Assembly (NCBI GenBank): GCA_001829185.1
Contig: MIAR01000032.1
Span: 206,133 to 270,132, forward strand
DNA: 64,000 bases
Source of the DNA: Spirochaetes bacterium GWB1_60_80
GTDB taxonomy: Bacteria; Spirochaetota; Spirochaetia; Treponematales; UBA12059
Direction: 5' to 3'
The position numbers and the translations under genes were made by a program. The notes under the pieces are model-generated. The model made no database searches, was not told the origin of the DNA, and saw only the letters and a list, made by a program, of their open reading frames with translations. This document shows, one piece after another, positions 17,433-25,716 of the stretch; within the stretch, counting starts at the first letter, position 1; each line of letters opens with the position of its first letter.

Positions 17433-18809
17433 TCAGCGTCGCTCCAGTTTGACCAGGGTTTCGATATGGCTGGTTTGAGGGAACATGTCCACCGGCTGGA
17501 CCTCGCGCACGGCATAGCCGCCCTGCGTCAATAGGCACAGGTCGCGGGCCAGCGTCGCCGGGTCGCAGCTGACGTACAGTAGCCGCTCCGGTCCCAGCTT
17601 CAGCAAGGCGGCCAGCAAGGCCGGGTCGCAGCCGGCGCGCGGCGGGTCGACCACCGCCACGGTCGGCTGCAGGCCGCGGCGCTGCCAGGCGGGCAGCAAG
17701 CGTTCAGCCAGCCCGCAGTGGAACTCGGCGTTGGCCAGGCTATTGTCGGCCGCGTTCTTGCGGGCGTCGGCGATGGCGTCGGGCACGATTTCCAAGCCCA
17801 GCACCCGGCCGGCCTGGCGGGCCAGCAACAGGCTAATGGTGCCGATGCCGCAGTAGGCATCGACGACCGTGTCCGCGCTGCCTACTGCCGCCATTTCCAG
17901 CAAGCGGGCGTAGAGGCGGCCGGTCTGCTCGGGGTTCACCTGGAAAAAGGAGGCGGCCGAGATGGCGAAGCGCAGGCCGGCACAATCGTCGTAAAGGTGG
18001 CTGGCGCCCCACAAAAGTTGGCTGCGCGGGCCGCTTACCTGGCTGCCCGGCCGGTCGTTGAAGTTTCGGACTATCGACACCACCTCCGGCAGTCGTTCGC
18101 GAATGGCGGCCACTAGGTCAGCCTGCCGGGGAAACGGCCCGTTAGCGCTGACCAGGCTGACCATAACCTGGCCCGAGGCCCGGCTGGAGCGCACCAGCAG
18201 ATGGCGCAGGCCGCCGTCGCCCGGTGCCATAGACGGGCGCAGGCCTAGTTCGGCGCACAGCTCCGGCAGTAGGCCGATAACCCGATTGTTTGCCGCGCAC
18301 TGGATCGGGCAGGCGTCGACCGCGACCAGGTCGTGCGAGCCGCGGCGGTAGAATCCGGCCACCAGCCGGCCGGCGCTGGTTCCGACTGGCAGCTGGGCCT
18401 TATTGCGGTAGTGCCAGGGCTCGGCCATGCCGATGACCGGGTGGAAGGTATAGTCCTCCGGCTGGAGGCGGCCGATGCGGCGGAGGGCGTTGTCGACCTG
18501 ATGGGCCTTGAAGGCTAACTGCGCTGGATAGCTGGCGTGCTGCAGCTGGCAACCGCCGCAGCTCCCGAACCAGGGGCAGACTGGCAAGACACGTTCCGGG
18601 CAAGGTTGGAGCGACCCGACCAGTTCTCCGAGGGCGAAATTTTTGCGTAGCCCGCTGATGCGGACACTGGCCTTTTCGCCGGGTAGGGCGTCCGGCACGA
18701 AGACCGGCCAACCGCCGATTCGGGCCACGGCGGCGCCGTCGTGCGTCAGGTTGTCAAAGCTGGCGGCATATTCCTGCCCGATCTGGAGGGCTGGCTGGTC
18801 GTTGGGCAC
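17433..18809 (-). CDS. rlmD: 23S rRNA (uracil-5-)-methyltransferase, RlmD/RumA type
   Basis: 458 residues if translation starts at GTG 18809, eight bases after the VanZ-like gene's stop; an earlier in-frame start would only add proline- and arginine-rich sequence overlapping that gene. Domains: TRAM (IGQEYAASFDNLTHDGAAVARI), a 4Fe-4S-binding cysteine set (CPERVLPVCPWFGSCGGCQ), the SAM-binding VVDAYCGIGTISLLLA, and the catalytic-Cys motif YVSCDPATLARD near the C-terminus. It methylates C5 of a uridine in 23S rRNA (or possibly tRNA; the subfamily cannot be fixed by eye). Last gene of an operon with the 5-formyl-THF cyclo-ligase. Confidence 0.88.
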   Translation of the reverse strand: MPNDQPALQIGQEYAASFDNLTHDGAAVARIGGWPVFVPDALPGEKASVRISGLRKNFALGELVGSLQPCPERVLPVCPWFGSCGGCQLQHASYPAQLAFKAHQVDNALRRIGRLQPEDYTFHPVIGMAEPWHYRNKAQLPVGTSAGRLVAGFYRRGSHDLVAVDACPIQCAANNRVIGLLPELCAELGLRPSMAPGDGGLRHLLVRSSRASGQVMVSLVSANGPFPRQADLVAAIRERLPEVVSIVRNFNDRPGSQVSGPRSQLLWGASHLYDDCAGLRFAISAASFFQVNPEQTGRLYARLLEMAAVGSADTVVDAYCGIGTISLLLARQAGRVLGLEIVPDAIADARKNAADNSLANAEFHCGLAERLLPAWQRRGLQPTVAVVDPPRAGCDPALLAALLKLGPERLLYVSCDPATLARDLCLLTQGGYAVREVQPVDMFPQTSHIETLVKLERR

Positions 18810-18817
18810 GCCGGGGC

Positions 18818-19243
18818 TCAGGCGTCTGGGCCGGAGGCAGCCTGGCTGGAAGTCGCCGGTGCCGCGGCGGCCTTGGCTTGTAGCCGGACCAGCCAGCCTC
18901 GGGCGACCAGTCCGGCCGACAGGCCGCACAGCGCGCCGGAGGCATTGGCCAAGACATCAAACCACTCCGGGAAGCGGCCGGTGTAGCCTTGAGCCAGTTC
19001 GATGAGGCCGCCGTACAGGGTCAGCCCCAGCCAGCCGCCCAGAAGGAGACTGAGCCTTCGCCGGCGCCACCAACCGATGGCCAGTAGGCCGCCGAGGCAG
19101 GCGTAGGCTAGGAAGTGGTGAATCTTGTCGCCGCCAGGTAGGCCGGGGGCGGACAGCGGCAGCAGCGAGGCGACGCTGATGGTCAGTAGGGCCAGCCAAA
19201 AAAGCCTGCGTCCCAGCCGACCCAGTTTGGTTGGGTCGGTCAT
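18818..19243 (-). CDS. VanZ-family membrane protein
   Basis: 141 residues with about four membrane segments. The VanZ-like signature is GGDKIHHFLAYACLGGLLAIG (about 37-57) followed by LGLTLYGGLIELAQGYTGRFPEWFDVLANASGALCG. VanZ confers low-level teicoplanin resistance in enterococci, but most homologues have no known role. Its ATG overlaps the stop of the cyclo-ligase gene (ATGA), and the methyltransferase follows. The C-terminal 20 residues are an Ala/Ser-rich tail. Confidence 0.85.
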   Translation of the reverse strand: MTDPTKLGRLGRRLFWLALLTISVASLLPLSAPGLPGGDKIHHFLAYACLGGLLAIGWWRRRRLSLLLGGWLGLTLYGGLIELAQGYTGRFPEWFDVLANASGALCGLSAGLVARGWLVRLQAKAAAAPATSSQAASGPDA

Positions 19244-19851
19244 CCGGTCACCAGCATGTCGAGCTCCTGGTCGTCGTCGTCCTGCGGCACGGCCTCGACT
19301 ACTTGCAGGTCGTAGCCATAGCCGCAGGTGATTAGGCTGCCGGTCGCCTCCAGGCGGTCGCGGGCGGCCAGGAGGCCGGACAGGAAACGGTCATAGTAGC
19401 CCTTGCCGCGGCCGAGCCGGCCTCCGCGCTCGTCGAAGGCCAATGCGGGAACCAGCGCCAGGCAATCGGTCTGGTTGATGGCGGCCGGAGTCAGGGCGAC
19501 TAGCTGGGCCGGCGGCACCGGAATGTTCCAGCGGTCGCGCGGCCAGTCCTGCCAGCCCTCCTCCAGTAGGCAGAATTCGATATCGGCGCCGGCGATGCGC
19601 GGCACGGCCACATCCTTGCCACCGGACAGCGCTTTGTGGAGCACCGGGGCGGTGTCGATCTCGTCCGGCATCGACAGGAAGGCCAACAAGAGGTCGCATT
19701 CCCAAAAGACGGTTTCGTCGAACAGGCTTTCGGCCGCGGCCAAGCTGTGGCGGCGCCGTTCTTCGTGGCTAACGCGCTTGAGGTTATCTTTCATAGTAAG
19801 GCGCAGCTGGCTCTTGCGCTGCGCGATGCTATCGCTCATAGTTTGGCTCAT
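19240..19851 (-). CDS. 5-formyltetrahydrofolate cyclo-ligase
   Basis: 203 residues from ATG 19851, preceded by GGAGTGAGG. It converts 5-formyl-THF to 5,10-methenyl-THF with ATP. Signs: the N-terminal KSQLRLTMKDNLKRVS helix, LLAFLSMPDEIDTAPVL, DVAVPRI, and the C-terminal ATP/phosphate loop GGRLGRGKGYYDRFL (about 149-163). It heads an operon with a VanZ-like protein and an rRNA methyltransferase, behind a near-consensus promoter. Folate recycling thus shares control with translation-related methylation, though RlmD itself uses SAM. Confidence 0.93.
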   Translation of the reverse strand: MSQTMSDSIAQRKSQLRLTMKDNLKRVSHEERRRHSLAAAESLFDETVFWECDLLLAFLSMPDEIDTAPVLHKALSGGKDVAVPRIAGADIEFCLLEEGWQDWPRDRWNIPVPPAQLVALTPAAINQTDCLALVPALAFDERGGRLGRGKGYYDRFLSGLLAARDRLEATGSLITCGYGYDLQVVEAVPQDDDDQELDMLVTG

Positions 19852-19904
19852 GGTCCTCACTCCAGGTAGATCAGGTGCCGCCCGTTCGGTGATCGGCCCG
19901 ACTC

Positions 19905-19932
19905 ATTGTAGCGCTGATTTTACGGCTGTCAA
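19905..19932 (-). promoter_or_regulatory. Promoter of the cyclo-ligase/VanZ/rlmD operon
   Basis: Minus strand TTGACA (19927-19932), 16 bases, TACAAT (19905-19910). It sits back to back with the M48 protease promoter, only two bases between the two -35 boxes. Confidence 0.75.
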
Positions 19933-19934
19933 GC

Positions 19935-19963
19935 TTGTTTCCGTTCTGTATTTTTAGTACAAT
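19935..19963 (+). promoter_or_regulatory. Promoter of the M48 protease gene
   Basis: TTGTTT (19935-19940), 17 bases, TACAAT (19958-19963), giving a leader of about 55 bases with a good ribosome binding site (GGAGG) before ATG 20025. Confidence 0.65.
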
Positions 19964-20024
19964 TACCAGAGCTCGAAAATAGCTGCGGCCGCGCCGTGGA
20001 CGAAAATCGGGTAGGAGGCTGCCG

Positions 20025-21038
20025 ATGTTGATGTTGCGTTCAAAAAAACTGCTCGCCATAGATCCGCGTTCCTGGGAGCATCCGGCCGACCGGGCCGCTA
20101 TGGGTGCGCTCCGTGCTATCCCCGGATTCGACGAACTGCTCAAGAAAATACTGGGCTTGACCAGTGAACGGGCCATTCGCCTGCTGTTTATCGCCAACTC
20201 AGTACGCGTCAGCCCCACCCAGTACCCGCGTATCAAGCGCATCATCGACCAAGTGGTCGAGATTTTCGATTGGCCAAAAACGCCGGATGTTTTTGTAACC
20301 CAGAGCCCGTTCCTGAATGCCGGTACCTATGGCGCCGACGATCCCTTCATCGTGCTCAATTCTTCCATTATTCGCACCCTGGACGACGATGAGCTGTGCG
20401 CCGTCATCGCCCACGAGATGGGCCACATCATGAGCGGGCATGCCCTGTACAAGACCATGCTGTACCTGCTGGTCAACCTGTCGCTCAGCCTCATTCCCGG
20501 GGCCGACATCCTGGCCGTGCCGATTATCCTGGCCCTGCGCGAGTGGGACCGCAAGAGCGAGCTGTCGGCCGACCGGGCCGAGTTGTTGGCCGTGCAGCAC
20601 GAGGACCCGTCGTACCGGGTGCTGATGAAGATGGCCGGCGGCGACGACTTGACGCAGCTCAACCTCAATGACTTTTTCGATCAGGCCGCCGAGTACGAGA
20701 ACCGCAAAGACCTAATCGACAGCCTGCATAAATTAATGAACATGCTAGACAAGACCCATCCCTTCGCGGTCATCCGTTTGCGCGAACTCAAGACCTGGGC
20801 CATCTCCGGGCAGTATCAGGCCATTCTGTCGGGCAATTACCAGCGCCGCGGCGACGCCGGCCAGGATTTCGGCGAGGAAGTCAAAGGCGCCTGGGACGCC
20901 TATCAAGACGAATTCGGGCGCTCGCAGGATCCACTGTCCAAGGCCGCTAAAGGGATTGGCGATTTCGTGAATCAGGCCGGTGACAATATTAACAAAGCCT
21001 TCAGCAAGATGTTTGGCCAGGATAACGATAGACCTTGA
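20025..21038 (+). CDS. M48-family zinc metalloprotease
   Basis: 337 residues; GTAGGAGG precedes the ATG. The peptidase domain has HEMGH (about 130-134, zinc ligands and catalytic Glu) and the third ligand in SELSADRAEL (about 178-187). A hydrophobic stretch directly after HEMGH (YLLVNLSLSLIPGADILAVPIILAL) would make a hairpin in or on the membrane. No signal peptide, so the catalytic part should face the cytoplasm as in HtpX-like proteases. The last 60 residues are polar and probably disordered. Related proteins take part in membrane protein quality control; the substrate is unknown. Monocistronic with its own terminator. Confidence 0.9.
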   Translation: MLMLRSKKLLAIDPRSWEHPADRAAMGALRAIPGFDELLKKILGLTSERAIRLLFIANSVRVSPTQYPRIKRIIDQVVEIFDWPKTPDVFVTQSPFLNAGTYGADDPFIVLNSSIIRTLDDDELCAVIAHEMGHIMSGHALYKTMLYLLVNLSLSLIPGADILAVPIILALREWDRKSELSADRAELLAVQHEDPSYRVLMKMAGGDDLTQLNLNDFFDQAAEYENRKDLIDSLHKLMNMLDKTHPFAVIRLRELKTWAISGQYQAILSGNYQRRGDAGQDFGEEVKGAWDAYQDEFGRSQDPLSKAAKGIGDFVNQAGDNINKAFSKMFGQDNDRP

Positions 21039-21077
21039 GCCCGGATTCTAGGGCTTGGCGTTGAAGCGCCACATCTG

Positions 21078-21103
21078 ACCGCGGCCGCTGGCTGCGGTTT
21101 TTT
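21078..21103 (+). terminator. Rho-independent terminator after the M48 protease gene
   Basis: Stem ACCGCGGCC and GGCTGCGGT (nine pairs, one G-U) with a three-base loop, followed by TTTTTT. Confidence 0.85.
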
Positions 21104-21133
21104 AATCTGAATCCGGTCTGCCCGAGCCGCGAG

Positions 21134-21811
21134 TCACCTCAAATTTTTGGGGGCCAACAGTGCCGCCAATTCGGCTAGTATCATGGCCGTGGCGCCCCAG
21201 ACTTCGTAACCGCCTAGGTGCAGACATGGAACCTCCCAGTAGCGGTCGCCGTGCCAACGGGAGGTGCGACCGCGCTTGGCCGGGTCCAGTACTTCCGCCA
21301 ATTCGCACTCGAAGACCGCGGCCACCTCGGCTGGCGACGGCCGGTACGGGAAGGCGCTTGGTGGCGAAGGCGGTGCCGATGCCGGACTATCCAACAGTGC
21401 CACCACCGGCGTTACCAGGTAGCGGCTGGGCGGGACTGGCAGGGGCGTTAGGCGGCGAAGAATGCGGCTGAGATCCAGTTGAATGCCCAGTTCCTCATGG
21501 CACTCGCGCAATGCGGCGGATTCGGCCGTTTCGCCTAGTTCCAGCGCGCCGCCGGGGAGGGCTACCTGTCCGGCGTGGATGCCAGCGCCGGCCGGGCGCA
21601 CGATCAGGGGGAGGCGCCAGCCAGTGCCTACGGGCCGCAGCAGGATGAGCACGGCGGCAGAGCGCCAGCCAGTCGGATCGGCATCTGCTGGCAGCCGACG
21701 GTACTCTGGCAGGAGGGCTCGCCAGGCGGTCTCTCCCGGCAGGGGTTGATCGGGGGCCAAGTGGGCTCGCAAGGCGTTGGCGGTGAAAGTACCGTGGATA
21801 GCTGCGGTCAT
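21134..21811 (-). CDS. Nudix hydrolase, CoA pyrophosphatase-like
   Basis: 225 residues from ATG 21811. The Nudix box is complete (GALELGETAESAALRECHEELGI, read as G-x5-E-x7-RE-x2-EE-x-G). Just before it IHAGQVALPGG resembles the extra motif (LRxHxGQVAFPGG) of CoA diphosphatases such as NudL, which cleave CoA and CoA esters to phosphopantetheine and ADP. Substrate assignment rests on that motif. The start is supported by a promoter whose -10 box ends eight bases upstream. It is divergent from the cysteine desulfidase gene. Confidence 0.88.
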   Translation of the reverse strand: MTAAIHGTFTANALRAHLAPDQPLPGETAWRALLPEYRRLPADADPTGWRSAAVLILLRPVGTGWRLPLIVRPAGAGIHAGQVALPGGALELGETAESAALRECHEELGIQLDLSRILRRLTPLPVPPSRYLVTPVVALLDSPASAPPSPPSAFPYRPSPAEVAAVFECELAEVLDPAKRGRTSRWHGDRYWEVPCLHLGGYEVWGATAMILAELAALLAPKNLR

Positions 21812-21819
21812 CGCTTCTG

Positions 21820-21848
21820 AGTATGGCGCACCAGGGCGTGCCTGACAA
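21820..21848 (-). promoter_or_regulatory. Promoter giving a near-leaderless Nudix mRNA
   Basis: Minus strand TTGTCA, 17 bases, CATACT, eight bases, ATG 21811. The transcription start is expected within one or two bases of the start codon. Confidence 0.55.
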
Positions 21849-21883
21849 GCTGGCGTGTAGCTAGTCCCAGGCTCCGGCTTTGC

Positions 21884-21913
21884 TTGACGATGCCGCGCGG
21901 CGGCTTGTATACT
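21884..21913 (+). promoter_or_regulatory. Promoter of the cysteine desulfidase operon
   Basis: TTGACG (21884-21889), 18 bases, TATACT (21908-21913) with an extended TG (TTGTATACT). The leader would be about 14 bases and holds AAGGGG as ribosome binding site for ATG 21934. Confidence 0.7.
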
Positions 21914-21933
21914 GCGACGCAAGGGGTATCGGC

Positions 21934-23250
21934 ATGAGCTACACGGTCAAGGATATACTGCAGATGGAAGTGGCTCCGGCCTTGGGTTGTACCGAGCCGA
22001 CGGCCGTGGCTTTGGGCGCGGCGACGGCCATGAGCATCCTTCATAACAAAGAGATCGATGCCATCGAGGTGGTGGTCGACGCCAATGTCTATAAAAACGG
22101 TTTCGCCGTTTCCATCCCCGGCGCGGAAAAGCATACCGGCATCGACGTGGCCGCAGCTTTGGGCGCCTTCGGCGGCGACGCCACCCGCAAGCTAGAAGTG
22201 CTCGATTCGGTCAACCCGGAGAATCTGCGCCAGGCCGTGGCCTTCGTCAAGGCCGGCAAGGTCAAGATCGAGCTCAAGGAAGGCCAGATTGGTATCTATA
22301 TCCACACCAGGATCAAGGCCGGCGACGAGACGGCTGAATCGTTGATCGAGAATACGCACGACAATATTACCAGCATGATGCGCAATGGCAAGGAATTGCC
22401 CTGCGCCAGCTTGCTGCGTTCCGTCAAGGAATCGCGCCTGGCTATCAGCGAGTTGGAAGACTGGCTCAAGACACGGACCCTCGACCAGCTGCTGGCCCTG
22501 CTCGGCGATCTCGATACCGAGGATTTGGCTTTCCTCAAGCAAGGCGTCGAGACCAATCTGCGCTTGGCTGAATACGGCCTGCTGCACGGTTCCGGTCTGG
22601 CGGTCGGGTCGACCCTCAATCAGTTGATGCGTGAGGGCATGCTCAAGAAAGATATCATTCTCTCGGCTAAGATGCTGACCAGCGCCGCCAGCGACGCCCG
22701 CATGAGCGGCGTCAAACTGCCGGCCATGAGCTCGGCCGGGTCCGGCAATCACGGCCTGACCGCCATTCTGCCCATCTGGGCGGTCAAGGATTATCTGGTG
22801 TGCACTGAGGACGAAGCCCTGCGGGCCATCGCCCTCAGCCACATCATCACCGGCTACATCAAGGCCTTCACCGGTCGGCTGACGGCCGTCTGCGGCTGCT
22901 CGATCGCCGCCGGCGCCGGCGCCACCGCCGGCATCACTTACCTGATGGGCGGCAACGTTAAGCACATCGCCGGGGCCATCAAGAACATCATCGGCGACCT
23001 GGCCGGAGTCATCTGCGACGGCGCCAAAGCCGGTTGCGCCATGAAGTTGTCTACCGCCGCCGGTACCGCCGTCCAGGCCGCCTTGTTCAGCCTGCGCGGC
23101 ATTACTATCCAGTCGACCGATGGCATCGTCGGCTCCTCCGGCGAGCAGACCATGAAGAACGTTGGCCAGTTGTCCACCCAGGGCATGATCGCCGCCGACC
23201 ATACTATCCTGAACATCATGGTGAACAAAAAGTTTGACGTGGGCGACTGA
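21934..23250 (+). CDS. L-cysteine desulfidase (CyuA/YhaM family)
   Basis: 438 residues from ATG 21934; the earlier frame start lies upstream of the promoter. It should split L-cysteine into pyruvate, ammonia and sulfide using an oxygen-sensitive 4Fe-4S cluster. Family marks: the N-terminal EVAPALGCTEPTAVALGAA with the active-site Cys, MSSAGSGNHGLTAILP, and the cluster cysteines in CGCSIAAGAGATAG and GVICDGAKAGCAMKLS. Related to the alpha part of Fe-S L-serine dehydratases, but the GCTEP start and full length favour the UPF0597/desulfidase branch. Its stop overlaps the start of a DUF3820 gene. Confidence 0.9.
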   Translation: MSYTVKDILQMEVAPALGCTEPTAVALGAATAMSILHNKEIDAIEVVVDANVYKNGFAVSIPGAEKHTGIDVAAALGAFGGDATRKLEVLDSVNPENLRQAVAFVKAGKVKIELKEGQIGIYIHTRIKAGDETAESLIENTHDNITSMMRNGKELPCASLLRSVKESRLAISELEDWLKTRTLDQLLALLGDLDTEDLAFLKQGVETNLRLAEYGLLHGSGLAVGSTLNQLMREGMLKKDIILSAKMLTSAASDARMSGVKLPAMSSAGSGNHGLTAILPIWAVKDYLVCTEDEALRAIALSHIITGYIKAFTGRLTAVCGCSIAAGAGATAGITYLMGGNVKHIAGAIKNIIGDLAGVICDGAKAGCAMKLSTAAGTAVQAALFSLRGITIQSTDGIVGSSGEQTMKNVGQLSTQGMIAADHTILNIMVNKKFDVGD

Positions 23251-23648
23251 TGGACAAGCGGGAGGCGTTGGCGGCTCTGGCAGCCTGGAACGAACGGGCC
23301 GAGGCCGGTTGGCTGGAGAGCTTGGCCACCGGCAAAGGCGGGCCAGCAGGCCAGGCGGCTCAAGAGGCGGCGCAACTTGCGGCGCAAGCCGCGGACGACA
23401 GTCTACCCCCGCCGGACGACTGGCAGTTGAACCCGGCCTGGCTGTCGCGCCTGGCTAATTATCGCATGTCGTTCGGGAAGTATTCCGGCCGGCTGTTGCT
23501 CGACTTGCCGGAATCCTATGTCGTCTGGTTCGAACGCCAAGGTTTTCCGCCGGGGGAGCTCGGCCGGCTGCTGGGTCTTCTGCACATTATCAAAGAAAAC
23601 GGCATGGAAGCCCTGCTGCACCCACTGGTGGACGGCCAGAGCTCCTGA
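23250..23648 (+). CDS. DUF3820-family small protein
   Basis: 132 residues; the ATG shares one base with the upstream TGA. The C-terminal 65 residues fit DUF3820: MSFGKYSGRLLLDLPESYVVWF, a short turn, FPPGELGRLLGLLHIIKENGMEALL. The Ala/Glu-rich N-terminal half (1-65) is extra and of low complexity. The domain also occurs next to exonuclease-like proteins, but its role is not established. Cotranscription with the desulfidase is likely. Confidence 0.8.
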   Translation: MDKREALAALAAWNERAEAGWLESLATGKGGPAGQAAQEAAQLAAQAADDSLPPPDDWQLNPAWLSRLANYRMSFGKYSGRLLLDLPESYVVWFERQGFPPGELGRLLGLLHIIKENGMEALLHPLVDGQSS

Positions 23649-23671
23649 AGGCGTCGCCGCCGCTGGCGGGG

Positions 23672-24778
23672 CTAGGGCAGGCGGAAGCTCAGGTTGATGT
23701 TGATGGCCGGGGCGCTAGCGTCGGCCACGCCGGCGGAGAACAGGAAGCTGGTTAGGTTACTGATGATGTCGATCCAGACATGCTGGGCGACCGAAGCGGG
23801 CAGGCCGCCAGTATCGTAGGCCCATTGCAGGCCGAGCGTCACGACGCTGCGGAAGGCGAATAGCAGGGCGATGTTACCGAGCGTTGATTCGGCTATCACT
23901 TCCTGCGGTACATGGGCGGCCGCGAATAAGGCGGCGTCGAGTGCCCGGGCTGGCCACAGACCAACTGATAATTTCATTTCCTCATAGGCTATGCCGCGAA
24001 ACAGGGCTTCTTCCCCGATACCGGTAAAACCCATATTGAGCATGGCGATGGCCGTAGTGGCCAGCAGCCCGACGACCAAGGGCACCTCGGTTTGGCCGAT
24101 GAAGGTCTTCCCGGTGGTCCAGATGGCCTCGTCGCTACCACCCAGGATGTTGTTGGCAATGATCGCGGCGCTGGTCAGTGCCGCCGGCAGCCAGACGGCT
24201 GGCAGGCGGAGCACCGCCGGATTGTATGGCGCGGCTAATAGTTCGCCGAGGCTGGCTGGCCGGAATACTTGGCTGTAGGCTTCCGGCCTGGCGGCCAGAC
24301 GTGCCGTGGCGTAACCCTGGTAATAGGACCACATCATGGTTTTCAAAGACAGGTTTTGAAAAAGATGGGTCAAAGATTGGTCGCCATATAGTCCCGGCCT
24401 GGTATGCAGTTCCAGGCTGGTCCAACTCAGTAATCCGCTGATGGCCACGCTGCTTAGGCCAGCTAATGGATCCAGCACGATGTGGGGGATAGCGCCGGCC
24501 AGTAGGAAAGAAGCCAGGCTAAGCTCAACCAAATTGGCTGGTACCAGCGAAGTAGTGATGATACCGCCCAGTAAACTCAAGTAGGGGATGCCGCCGACCA
24601 AGCGGACCTGAGTTCTAGTCAATCCACCTGCCGCTGGCAGGTCTGGTAGTTCGGGGGTGCTGGCCTCCAAGGCTGGCGCGGCGAGTGGCTGACTGTCTTC
24701 GGCGAAAGCCAGGCTGGCCGTCAGGCAGAGCAGTAGGCTGACCGCCACGATGCGACGAGTCAGCTTTTTACTAGACAT
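23672..24778 (-). CDS. CPBP-family intramembrane protease-like protein
   Basis: 368 residues with a signal-peptide-like start (residues 1-26, LAFAED) and several membrane segments. The CPBP/Abi motif pair is present: GIGEEALFRGIAYEEM (EExxxR, about 255-270) and FAAAHVPQEV (about 287-296), with a third His in AQHVWIDIISNL. The AGG-AGT site upstream of the ATG is good. Related proteins include Rce1-type proteases and bacteriocin-immunity proteins. Ends with alternating hydrophobic residues and a final proline (NINLSFRLP). The substrate is unknown. Confidence 0.82.
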   Translation of the reverse strand: MSSKKLTRRIVAVSLLLCLTASLAFAEDSQPLAAPALEASTPELPDLPAAGGLTRTQVRLVGGIPYLSLLGGIITTSLVPANLVELSLASFLLAGAIPHIVLDPLAGLSSVAISGLLSWTSLELHTRPGLYGDQSLTHLFQNLSLKTMMWSYYQGYATARLAARPEAYSQVFRPASLGELLAAPYNPAVLRLPAVWLPAALTSAAIIANNILGGSDEAIWTTGKTFIGQTEVPLVVGLLATTAIAMLNMGFTGIGEEALFRGIAYEEMKLSVGLWPARALDAALFAAAHVPQEVIAESTLGNIALLFAFRSVVTLGLQWAYDTGGLPASVAQHVWIDIISNLTSFLFSAGVADASAPAININLSFRLP

Positions 24779-24833
24779 GGTGGGACTCCTCTACCTGTTT
24801 GGCCGCGATTGGCTGTAACGATCGGATAGGGTA

Positions 24834-25600
24834 TTAGGCTTTTCCTGATCCTTGATTCGAGAACTCTGCCAGATATTCGGCAACCGAGCGATTCAATTCC
24901 AGCGCAAAGGTTGATTGGTACTTGCGCTGACAAAAGGCTTGCAGCTCGCTGTCGAAGTCGAAGTCGAAGGCTGGCCTGGCGTCGGCGCTGGCGCGCTCGG
25001 CGAACATGGCCCGAGCCTCGGCCTTGGTCAGCGGCGCATAGGTGTTTTGCCGCACTACAAAGCGACGGTCGAAGCGGACCGGTTTGGGGTGTCGCGTCTG
25101 CTGCTCAGTGGGGTAGCCGAAGACCAGCATGGCGGCCGGAACGACGAAGCGGTCCAGCTGCAGCAACTTCCGAAGTAGGCGCAGTTTTCCAGAATGTCGC
25201 CGATGTAACAGGAGCCAATGCCGAGCGCCGAGGCCACCACTACGGCGTTCTGGGCGGCGATCAAGGCGTCGCTGGCTGCCAACAAAAAGTCGCCGCTGGC
25301 CGGTTCGCGCGGCGTGGCGTTGGCGAACCGGTAACAGTCCAGCCACTTGCGGCAATCGGCCAGGAAGATTAAGACCAGCGGCGCCTTGGCGATGAAGGGT
25401 TGATTGTCGCAGCTGACGGCCAGCTTGTCCTTGAGGGCCTGGTCGGTAATGTCCAGGATGGTGTAGAGCGTCTGGTTGCCGGCGGTCGGCGCCTGGATGG
25501 CGGCGTCAATGATCAGATCGCGGTCGGCCGGCATAATAGGCCGATCCAGGTAGGCGCGGACTGATTTCCGGTTGAACAATGCTTGGATAATCGGGTTCAT
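24834..25600 (-). pseudogene. Nitroreductase-family gene with a single-base frameshift
   Basis: The N-terminal frame (from ATG 25600, AAGGAG upstream) reads NRKSVRAYLDRPIMPADRDLI, AAIQAPTAGNQTLYTILDI and ASALGIGSCYIGDILENCAY; it then leaves the family's sequence and stops at 25055. The family match resumes one frame over as RKLLQLDRFVVPAAMLVFGYPTEQQ and runs to the stop at 24834. The shift falls at about 25172-25173, where one base is missing; restoring it gives ENCAY-x-RKLLQL with no other gap. No slippery heptamer was seen, so this is a recent mutation or a sequencing/assembly error. An intact product would be about 255 residues and reduce nitro compounds or quinones. Confidence 0.85.
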
Positions 25601-25655
25601 GGTGGCTCCTTGCCGGCCAAGTTATGGAAGTAAAAGCCTGCCGGACGTAGCTGGT

Positions 25656-25686
25656 AACAAAAGAGGCCGGCACATAGGCCGGCCTC
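25656..25686 (-). terminator. Rho-independent terminator of the AOR operon
   Basis: Minus strand: GAGGCCGGC, six-base loop, GCCGGCCTC, then TTTTGTT. It lies 31 bases past the AOR stop. Confidence 0.85.
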
Positions 25687-25716
25687 GCATCATTATGTCG
25701 TCCTGAATTCTTCGCC

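Noticed and set aside
18810-18929. 40-residue N-terminal extension of the RlmD-type protein
   Set aside because: Pro/Arg/Gly-rich, overlaps the VanZ-like gene and precedes the TRAM domain start; GTG 18809 is preferred although its ribosome binding site is weak.
22192-23202. Long open frame on the minus strand opposite the cysteine desulfidase gene
   Set aside because: It mirrors a well-conserved gene in GC-rich DNA, has no recognisable motif and is Gly/Asp/Gln-rich as expected for a shadow frame. The same applies to 14743-15915, 9481-10566, 25723-26844 and 52370-53467.
25160-25180. Programmed frameshift in the nitroreductase gene
   Set aside because: No slippery heptamer or downstream pseudoknot is evident, and family members are made from a single frame.
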